From positions 1 to 11,113 of the forward strand of contig JASHQP010000064.1 of assembly GCA_030039095.1 (NCBI GenBank): DNA of 11,113 nt. Reading direction: 5' to 3'. The position numbers and the translations under genes are program-made. The notes below the pieces were generated by a model. That model did not search any database and was not told the DNA's origin. It worked only from the letters and a program-made list of their open reading frames with translations. The stretch's first letter is position 1; each line of letters begins with the position of its first letter. Source of the stretch: Streptosporangiaceae bacterium. Its GTDB lineage: Bacteria > Actinomycetota > Actinomycetes > Streptosporangiales > Streptosporangiaceae. Below, in pieces: positions 6,350 to 11,113 of this stretch.

Positions 6350-9109
6350 TCATTGCGCCGGCGCCGCAGCTGGCGTGGCCGGGGCGGGTGCCTCGCCCGG
6401 GTCCAGGGCCGGCTCCGAGGCCGGCCCGGGGTCCGGCGCGAACTCGGCCTCGCCGGCGGTCGCAGCCGCCTGGCCGCCGGCCGCGACCTCGCCGTCGGCA
6501 CCGGCGAGCGAATCGGCGCCGGCGTCACCACCCGGCCAGCCGCTGCCGACAAGGGCCTGGATCCCGCGCGCATCCATCGGCTTGGCGATCAGGTACCCCT
6601 GACCGAGCTCGCAGCCCATTTCGCGCAGCAACTCGAGGTGCTCGGGCCGCTCGATCCCCTCCGCAACGACCTCGATGCCCAGATCGTGTCCCACCTGAAT
6701 GATCGCGCGGGTGAGCATGGCCAGGGTCGCATCGGCACCGAGGCCCGCGACGAAGGACGGGTCGATCTTGATGATGTCAACCGCAAGCTGCCTCAGATAG
6801 ACCAGGGAGGCATACCCGGTGCCAAAGTCGTCGATGGCGAGCCGCACGCCGTGGCGGCGAAGCTCGTCCAGTCCGCCGGCAGCCGGACCACCGCCCTCGA
6901 TCAGTACTCTCTCGGCAACCTCCAGGGTCAGCGCGTCGGGCGGCAGCCCCGTCTCGTCCAGCACCGACAGCACGGAGGCGGCGAATCCAGCTTCTGTGAC
7001 CTGCCGCAGCGAGAAGTTCACCGAGACGCCGATGCTCCAGCCGGAACTCCGCCAGGCTGCCGCCTGGGCGCACGCCTCGCGCAGCACCTGCTCGCCGAGC
7101 GAAACGATGAGCCCGGAGTCCTCGGCCACGCCGAGGAACTCGGCGGGCGGCACCGGATGCCCCCCGCGCGACCAGCGCACCAGCGCCTCGACCCCCACCA
7201 CCCTGGATGTCGCGAACTCCACGACGGGCTGGTACTCGAGGCCGAGCTTGCCCGCTGTTATCGCGGCACGCAGCTCGCTGGCCATCTCGAGCCTGCGCAT
7301 CACATCCGCGTGCATGTGCGCGGCGAAGACCTCCACCCGGCCGCCGCCAGACTCCTTGGCCCGCGACGTGGCGACGTCGGCGTTGCGCAGCAGGTGCCCC
7401 GAGGCGCCGCTGCCGGTAAGCGCGACGCCGATGCTCGCGGTCAGCGAGACCTCACGGTCGGCGACGTGAAACGGCTCGGCGGCGATGGCGCGGCCGAGGC
7501 TCTCGGCGATGTCGACGATCTCGGGCGCGCTCGTCGCGCTCTCTACGAGCACGGCGAACTCGTCGCTCCCCCACCGGGCCACGGTGTCCTCGGGCGGGAC
7601 CGCGGCGCGCAGGCGGCGGGCGGCCTGGGCGAGCAGCAGGTCGCCCGCGCCGTGCCCGACCGAGTCGTTGACTCCGGTGAAGCCGTCCAGGTCCAGGAAG
7701 ATCGCTCCGGCCTGCGCGGGCCCGCGGTCCGGATCGGCTGCCGCGGCTCGGTCGATCGCGTCCTTCGCCCGGTCCTCCACGTAGGCCCGGTTCGGCAGCC
7801 CGGTGAGCCCGTCGTGGTAGGTCAGGTACGTGACCTGCCTGCGCAGCGCTATCTGGTCGCTGACGTCGCGCGCGGTGATCAGCAGCCGGTCCGGTGCACC
7901 CATCTCGCGGTACCGGGACACGGTCGACTCCACGTGCCGCCAGGTGCCGTCGGCCGACCGGACCCGGCACGGGAACCTGTCCGACTGCCTCCCGCTGCCA
8001 GCGGCCCGGACGATGCGGGCACCGGCCGCGCGGTCCTCCGGATGAATGAGCTCGGACAGGGACCTGCCCTCGATCTCCGCTGGCGTATAGCCGTACTCGC
8101 CGACGGCCGGGCTCGCGAACCTGATGAGAGCGTCGCGGTCGCAGATGAGCACGACGTCGCTGGTGCGCCCGGCAAGCTCACGGAACCGCTGCTCCGACTC
8201 CTGCGACATCGCCGCCGCCGTGCGCTCCCGCCGCAGCAGGTCGGTGACCCTGACAACCAGCGCGAGCGCGGCGACTCCCGCGCTCGCCAGCACGGCCGGC
8301 TCGGCGAACGACTCGCCGTCCAGCGCCCAGCCGATCGTCATCACCGCGGCAACGGCCGCGATCAGCGCGGCCAGCAGCGTCGCTCCGGGCAGGGCGTCAG
8401 GCCGCGGCCAGCCTGCCCGCCGCCCCGGCGGTGCATCGCCGGGTACAGCGTCCACCGCCGACGCGCCCAGCAGGCAGAACCCGACGAGCTGGATGACGAC
8501 GGACCACGGCCCTGGCCGCATCCCGCTGATCCTGGCGCCGACCGCCAGCGACTCGCCCACGCCCACCATGAACAGGGCGAGGTACGGCATCATCCCCGCC
8601 CGCCCGGCTCGCACCGCGATGGCCAGCAGCACGCCGAGCGCGATGATGTCGGCGATCGGGTGGACCGCCTGGGTCGTGAAAATCCCGGGTGACTCGCCCA
8701 GCTTGTGGTACTCGGAACCGAAGACCGCCAGCCAGGTGATGACGAACAGCGCCGCAGCCATCAGGCAGGCGTCGGCCAGCCACGCGACCGCGCGGGCCGC
8801 TGTCCGCGGCCCCGGCCCGTCGCCGGCTGCTTCGGCCTGCTGGCCAGCCAGACCGGCGAGGCCGATCCCGATCGCCGGGAGGGCCAGCAGCGAGAGCAGG
8901 TCAGCGAAGGTCAGCGACGTGCCATCACCGCTGGCCGCCGTGGCTTGCTGCGCGACGAAGCCCGCGCCCCACAGCAGCGTCGCCACCACGAACCAGCGGT
9001 AGGCGTTCCGGACGGATGACCCGTGGCGAAGCGACCCACGCCACAGGGCAGCCGCGGCGGCGACCGCAACCAGAGCTCCGGCCACTCCCGGCAGGATGAC
9101 CAGGCTCAT
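6350..9109 (-). CDS. Membrane PAS-GGDEF-EAL protein (cyclic di-GMP turnover)
   Basis: The 919-residue protein has about eight or nine hydrophobic helices in residues 3-290, a PAS sensor domain (about 306-420), a GGDEF domain (about 425-595), an EAL domain (about 605-850) and an Ala/Pro/Gly/acidic low-complexity tail (858-919). The EAL domain keeps every catalytic position I can check: E641 (EAL), N698, E730, D760-D761 (DDFGTGY), K781, E817 and Q837, so hydrolysis of cyclic di-GMP is predicted. The GGDEF site reads GSDEF (514-518), and the inhibitory-site arginine of RxxD is P505, so cyclase activity is doubtful. The domain may instead bind GTP or be structural. The layout resembles Streptomyces Rmd-type proteins. 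ATG 9109 has only a weak GGCGG upstream; a strong GGGAGG lies 34 bases away and serves a 10-codon leader. It is co-directional with serA, 81 bases apart. Confidence 0.93.
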   Translation of the reverse strand: MSLVILPGVAGALVAVAAAAALWRGSLRHGSSVRNAYRWFVVATLLWGAGFVAQQATAASGDGTSLTFADLLSLLALPAIGIGLAGLAGQQAEAAGDGPGPRTAARAVAWLADACLMAAALFVITWLAVFGSEYHKLGESPGIFTTQAVHPIADIIALGVLLAIAVRAGRAGMMPYLALFMVGVGESLAVGARISGMRPGPWSVVIQLVGFCLLGASAVDAVPGDAPPGRRAGWPRPDALPGATLLAALIAAVAAVMTIGWALDGESFAEPAVLASAGVAALALVVRVTDLLRRERTAAAMSQESEQRFRELAGRTSDVVLICDRDALIRFASPAVGEYGYTPAEIEGRSLSELIHPEDRAAGARIVRAAGSGRQSDRFPCRVRSADGTWRHVESTVSRYREMGAPDRLLITARDVSDQIALRRQVTYLTYHDGLTGLPNRAYVEDRAKDAIDRAAAADPDRGPAQAGAIFLDLDGFTGVNDSVGHGAGDLLLAQAARRLRAAVPPEDTVARWGSDEFAVLVESATSAPEIVDIAESLGRAIAAEPFHVADREVSLTASIGVALTGSGASGHLLRNADVATSRAKESGGGRVEVFAAHMHADVMRRLEMASELRAAITAGKLGLEYQPVVEFATSRVVGVEALVRWSRGGHPVPPAEFLGVAEDSGLIVSLGEQVLREACAQAAAWRSSGWSIGVSVNFSLRQVTEAGFAASVLSVLDETGLPPDALTLEVAERVLIEGGGPAAGGLDELRRHGVRLAIDDFGTGYASLVYLRQLAVDIIKIDPSFVAGLGADATLAMLTRAIIQVGHDLGIEVVAEGIERPEHLELLREMGCELGQGYLIAKPMDARGIQALVGSGWPGGDAGADSLAGADGEVAAGGQAAATAGEAEFAPDPGPASEPALDPGEAPAPATPAAAPAQ

Positions 9110-9138
9110 CGCGGGCCGCCGGATCCATCCGACCGCAC
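9106..9138 (-). CDS. Possible 10-codon leader ORF overlapping the GGDEF-EAL start
   Basis: A GTG at 9138 lies five bases after GGGAGG (minus strand, 9149 down to 9144), the best ribosome-binding site in this area. It would encode a 10-residue peptide (VRSDGSGGPR, initiator read as Met) whose TGA overlaps the ATG of the GGDEF-EAL gene as ATGA. This is the classic arrangement for translational coupling. The main frame has no start codon near the strong site and is closed by a TGA at 9154-9152. An alternative is a sequencing or real frameshift that hides the true start. Confidence 0.35.
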   Translation of the reverse strand: MRSDGSGGPR

Positions 9139-9182
9139 CAAAGCCTCCCTTTCACCGCGTCCAAGAACAGCGTCTGCATTGA

Positions 9183-9198
9183 CCGGCCCGCAGGCCGG
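9183..9198. promoter_or_regulatory. Perfect 6-bp hairpin in the GGDEF-EAL leader region
   Basis: CCGGCC (9183-9188) and GGCCGG (9193-9198) flank a 4-base loop. It lies about 45 bases upstream of the candidate leader-ORF start on the minus strand. If transcribed, it would form a stable stem in the 5' untranslated region of the cyclic di-GMP gene. Chance is possible in such GC-rich DNA. Confidence 0.3.
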
Positions 9199-9215
9199 CC
9201 CGGGTACGCGTCCCA

Positions 9216-9243
9216 TCACGAGGAGCAGCGCTGCGGCTCGTGA
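9216..9243. promoter_or_regulatory. 28-bp imperfect palindrome, candidate operator
   Basis: Twelve of fourteen base pairs are symmetric about the centre between 9229 and 9230. The inner ten bases GCAGCGCTGC are a perfect palindrome. The outer arms are TCACGAG (9216-9222) and CTCGTGA (9237-9243), with two mismatched pairs between. The size and symmetry suit a dimeric or tetrameric DNA-binding protein; in RNA it could fold as a long stem. It sits about 107 bases before the GGDEF-EAL start and 257 before the DUF3467 start. No known regulator site is claimed. Confidence 0.45.
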
Positions 9244-9331
9244 CCACCAGTACGCGTTTTCCCGCAACGCCAGGCATTGCCAGGATTGTCGGACTACTGG
9301 ACGCGGTCTCGCAATCAGCGATATGCATTCA

Positions 9332-9376
9332 CTGTACGTGCGCAAGGTCACGCTTCGATTGAGGATGTGCGTACAG
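9332..9376. repeat. Spaced 7-bp inverted repeat
   Basis: CTGTACG (9332-9338) and CGTACAG (9370-9376) are perfect inverted copies with centres 38 bases apart, between the divergent genes. This could be a pair of half-sites on nearly the same helix face with DNA looping, or chance. Confidence 0.3.
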
Positions 9377-9487
9377 CGGGAGACAACTTCAGCAGTCTCC
9401 TGCGGTCACTTTTGCCCGTCCTTCCCCACGTGACAAACCTGTTGTCCCGCCCGCCGGGGGCAGGGCCGGGAACTGCCCGCTCGGCGG

Positions 9488-9493
9488 TACCGT
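9488..9493 (+). promoter_or_regulatory. Possible -10 box giving a leaderless DUF3467 transcript
   Basis: TACCGT matches TANNNT and ends six bases before GTG 9500, so a transcript could begin exactly at the start codon. No Shine-Dalgarno sequence precedes this GTG, which fits leaderless translation, common in actinobacteria. No clear -35 box was found. Confidence 0.35.
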
Positions 9494-9499
9494 GCTGAG

Positions 9500-9859
9500 G
9501 TGAGCGAACCGCCGGGCAAGCCCAGGATGACGTTCGAGACCGACACGGATCCCGCCCTCGAGGCGGGCAGCTACGCGAACGCGCTCGCGATCTGGCATAC
9601 CGGGCACGAATTCACGTTCGACTTCCTGGTCAGCAGCGAGCCGCCGCGGCAGGCCAGGACCTCCGGCGGCGAGGACGTCATCCAAGCGCCGCACCGGCTG
9701 GTGGCCAGGATCCGGGTGCCGCCGACAGCCGTGTTCGACATCATCAGGACCATCAACCAGAACCTGACGCTGTACGAGCAGAGGTTCGGCCAGATCCGCC
9801 CCCCGGGCGGCCAGTCCCCGCTCTATCCGCCCGACAGCCCCGGCGACCCGGCCGGCTGA
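9500..9859 (+). CDS. DUF3467 domain protein
   Basis: The 119-residue protein matches the DUF3467 pattern from memory. It has an early segment YANALAIWHTGHEFTFDFL (25-43) and a later RIRVPPTAVFDIIRTINQNL (70-89) that continues into a LYEQRFG motif (91-97). A Pro/Gly-rich tail ends the protein. It is a small soluble protein with no signal peptide or membrane segment, and the family's function is not established. The GTG start is preferred over ATG 9527; the latter would remove nine residues and has AGG too close. Six bases separate it from the YjbR-like gene, so the two are probably one operon. Confidence 0.8.
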   Translation: MSEPPGKPRMTFETDTDPALEAGSYANALAIWHTGHEFTFDFLVSSEPPRQARTSGGEDVIQAPHRLVARIRVPPTAVFDIIRTINQNLTLYEQRFGQIRPPGGQSPLYPPDSPGDPAG

Positions 9860-9865
9860 GCAGCC

Positions 9866-10204
9866 ATGGTGACGGTCGATGACGTTCGGGCAATCGCCTC
9901 CGGGCTGCCGCGCTCTTACGAAGTCCTGGTGCGAGACCGCGTGAAGTTCCGCGTCGGCCGGATCGTCTACGTGGCGTTCTCCCGCGACGAGACGATCATG
10001 GAATTCGCGTTCCCGAAGGAGGAACGGGACGCTCTCGTGGCCGCGGAGCCCGCCAAGTTCCTGATGCCGCGGCCGTCAGATCTCCGTTACAACTGGGTCG
10101 GCGTGCGCCTGGGCGCGATCTCGCCGGCCGAGGCGCGGGAGCTTGTCCTCGACGCCTGGCGCATGGTCGTGCCCAGACGCGTGGCCGCCGGGCACCTTGC
10201 ATGA
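9866..10204 (+). CDS. MmcQ/YjbR-family protein
   Basis: The 112-residue protein has the YjbR-like (CyaY-like fold) outline. An N-terminal helix, VDDVRAIASGLPRSYE, is followed by beta strands with FRVGRIVYVAFS, then KEERDALVAAEPAKF, the YNWVGVRLG segment, and a C-terminal helix ARELVLDAWRMVVPRRVAA. Members are often annotated as DNA-binding, but the role is poorly defined and no catalytic residues are known to me. The start ATG follows the DUF3467 stop by six bases with only weak ribosome-binding sequence, consistent with translational coupling. Confidence 0.8.
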   Translation: MVTVDDVRAIASGLPRSYEVLVRDRVKFRVGRIVYVAFSRDETIMEFAFPKEERDALVAAEPAKFLMPRPSDLRYNWVGVRLGAISPAEARELVLDAWRMVVPRRVAAGHLA

Positions 10205-10276
10205 CCGCGGCGTCACCGGGCTGGCCTGCCAGGTAGCTGGGTGTTACAAGTCGGCGCTGCCGGGCAGGGGTGGCCT

Positions 10277-10846
10277 ATGCCTGTCCTGAGAGCCATCGCA
10301 CGCCCGATGCTTGCTTCCATCTTCGCCATCCAGGGCTTTGACACGCTGCTGCATCCCGAACGCAAGGCCGAGCAGGCCGAGCCGGTGGTCCGGCAAGTCG
10401 CGGACCGGGTGCCCGCCGTGCCCGATAGCACCGAGCAGGCGGTGCGGATCAGCGGCGCCGTCCAGGTCCTGGGCGCATCCCTGCTGGCCGTTGGCAAGCT
10501 GCCGCGGCTGTCGGCCCTGGCGATCGCGGCGACCCTGGTGCCCACCACCCTCGCCGGGCACCGGTTCTGGGAGGCCGAGGACGACCAGACCCGGGCGCAG
10601 CAGCGCATCCACTTCCTCAAGAACGTCTCGATGTTCGGCGGCCTGCTGATAGCGGCAGGCGACACCGCTGGACAGCCGTCGCTGGCCTGGCGCGGCCGTC
10701 ACGCGGCCAGGACGGCGCGGCGCGAGGTGGCGCTGGCCAAGCGGTCGGGCAGGGCCGGAGCCAAGGCGGGCGCAAGGCTGGCCGGCTCGGCGCGCGCCTG
10801 CCGGCGGACGGCCGCTGACCGACCCAGGCTGGCCCGGCCGCGCTGA
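10277..10846 (+). CDS. DoxX-family membrane protein
   Basis: The 189-residue protein has the DoxX outline: a first helix (about 4-24) with the conserved FxxxGxDTL-like segment FAIQGFDTLLHP, paired helices around 56-72 and 76-95 (ISGAVQVLGASLL, PRLSALAIAATLVPT), and a last helix near 114-130 (FLKNVSMFGGLLIAAG). Family members are small integral membrane proteins of mostly unknown role, some linked to thiosulfate oxidation or redox stress. ATG 10277 is chosen because AGGGG lies about seven bases upstream; GTG 10241 would add 12 residues without a site. The tail from residue 138 holds 17 Arg/Lys in 52 residues and probably lies in the cytoplasm. It is 72 bases after the YjbR-like gene and converges on the gene to the right, with a 20-base gap. 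Confidence 0.85.
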   Translation: MPVLRAIARPMLASIFAIQGFDTLLHPERKAEQAEPVVRQVADRVPAVPDSTEQAVRISGAVQVLGASLLAVGKLPRLSALAIAATLVPTTLAGHRFWEAEDDQTRAQQRIHFLKNVSMFGGLLIAAGDTAGQPSLAWRGRHAARTARREVALAKRSGRAGAKAGARLAGSARACRRTAADRPRLARPR

Positions 10847-10866
10847 CCGACCCGCGCCGGCCCTGC

Positions 10867-11113
10867 TCACACGATGGCACCAACGGCGGCCCTCTCGAGG
10901 CGGGGGAACACCGGCTCGGCCGCTGGCAGCTGACCGGCGGAGTCGTCCAGGGCCGCCCGGATTCGCCCGGCCAGGCTGGGCAGGAGCGGGGCGAGCAGGA
11001 CGGCCAGTTCCGAGCAGGCTGACGCCAGGAGCGCCAGCGACTCGTCGAGCAGCCGCCCAGCGGCCGGGTCGCCGCCGCGCTCGGCACGGGCCAGCAGCCA
11101 CGGCTGCGTCCGC
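10867..11113 (-). CDS. metG: Methionyl-tRNA synthetase, C-terminal end (partial)
   Basis: A minus-strand frame enters from the right edge and ends with TGA at 10869-10867, giving 81 visible residues. It contains QPWLLAR, matching the KPWELAK motif of the MetRS anticodon-binding domain. A helical stretch with LAVLLAPLLPSLAGRI and the closing motif EPVFPRLE (PLFPRIE in relatives) follow. MetRS charges tRNA-Met. The catalytic domain lies outside the window, so the call rests on these motifs only; another class I synthetase is less likely. It converges with the DoxX gene. Confidence 0.65.
   Translation of the reverse strand, partial: RTQPWLLARAERGGDPAAGRLLDESLALLASACSELAVLLAPLLPSLAGRIRAALDDSAGQLPAAEPVFPRLERAAVGAIV

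Larger units (their letters stand above)
9139..9499. other. Large divergent intergenic region
   Basis: About 360 bases separate the divergent GGDEF-EAL and DUF3467 genes. Open frames cross it on both strands, but their third-position G/C is much lower than in the neighbouring genes and no product is recognisable, so it is taken as non-coding. Its base composition is visibly less GC-rich than the surroundings. It contains a small hairpin, a 28-bp palindrome, a spaced 7-bp inverted repeat and a possible leaderless promoter, listed separately. A CACGTG palindrome (9427-9432) and GACAA/TTGTC arms (9432-9446) are also present. Confidence 0.6.

Noticed and set aside
6317..8692. Long plus-strand open frame opposite the GGDEF-EAL gene
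   Set aside because: Its product is rich in Arg, Gly, His and Asp without any domain; it mirrors the codon bias of the true minus-strand gene.
9106..9351. Possible 81-codon minus-strand gene ending at the GGDEF-EAL start
   Set aside because: Codon use is not gene-like over most of its length and it covers the 28-bp palindrome; only its last ten codons after a strong ribosome-binding site were kept as a leader candidate.
9277..9498. Possible 73-codon plus-strand gene just before DUF3467
   Set aside because: It starts with TTG without a good ribosome-binding site, its third-position G/C is far below the neighbours, and the product is unrecognised.

Overview
This is a very GC-rich stretch with strong third-position G/C bias, frequent GTG starts and closely packed genes. 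It fits the chromosome of a high-GC actinobacterium. The gene families present (530-residue SerA, actinobacterial LeuB and IlvE types, PAS-GGDEF-EAL membrane protein, DUF3467, DoxX with a basic tail) agree with that. The genus cannot be named from the sequence alone. No mobile element, CRISPR array, rRNA or tRNA was seen.

Layout, left to right. Bases 1-672 (minus) hold the N-terminal half of an MFS transporter that runs off the left edge. Divergent from it is a threonine synthase-type PLP enzyme (741-2048, plus). Its 3' end carries the first copy of a perfect 48-bp direct repeat; the second copy lies 63 bp downstream. A strong hairpin follows the stop codon of the convergent gene. Then comes a minus-strand amino-acid block, read in the order serA (4676-6268), leuB (3531-4622), ilvE (2215-3330). 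Upstream of serA on the same strand is a large membrane-anchored PAS-GGDEF-EAL protein (6350-9109) predicted to act on cyclic di-GMP. A roughly 360-390 bp non-coding region with several dyad symmetries separates it from a plus-strand set of small genes: DUF3467 (9500-9859), a YjbR-like protein (9866-10204) and a DoxX-family membrane protein (10277-10846). The right edge holds the C-terminal end of a probable methionyl-tRNA synthetase on the minus strand (10867-11113).

How they fit together. SerA opens serine synthesis from 3-phosphoglycerate, LeuB catalyses the oxidative step of leucine synthesis, IlvE transaminates branched-chain keto acids, and ThrC supplies threonine, the precursor of isoleucine. 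The core is therefore a serine/branched-chain amino-acid biosynthesis neighbourhood. The cyclic di-GMP protein sits beside it without an obvious metabolic link.

No clearly new multi-gene system was found. The observations most worth checking are: (1) LeuB has alanine where the family has a metal-binding aspartate (FGDxxxD read as FGDILTA); (2) the 48-bp repeat that supplies the last codons and stop of thrC; (3) the cyclic di-GMP protein has a degenerate GSDEF motif and no I-site beside an intact EAL domain, and its best ribosome-binding site serves a 10-codon leader overlapping its start; (4) a 28-bp imperfect palindrome in the large intergenic region; and (5) a possible leaderless start for the DUF3467 gene.
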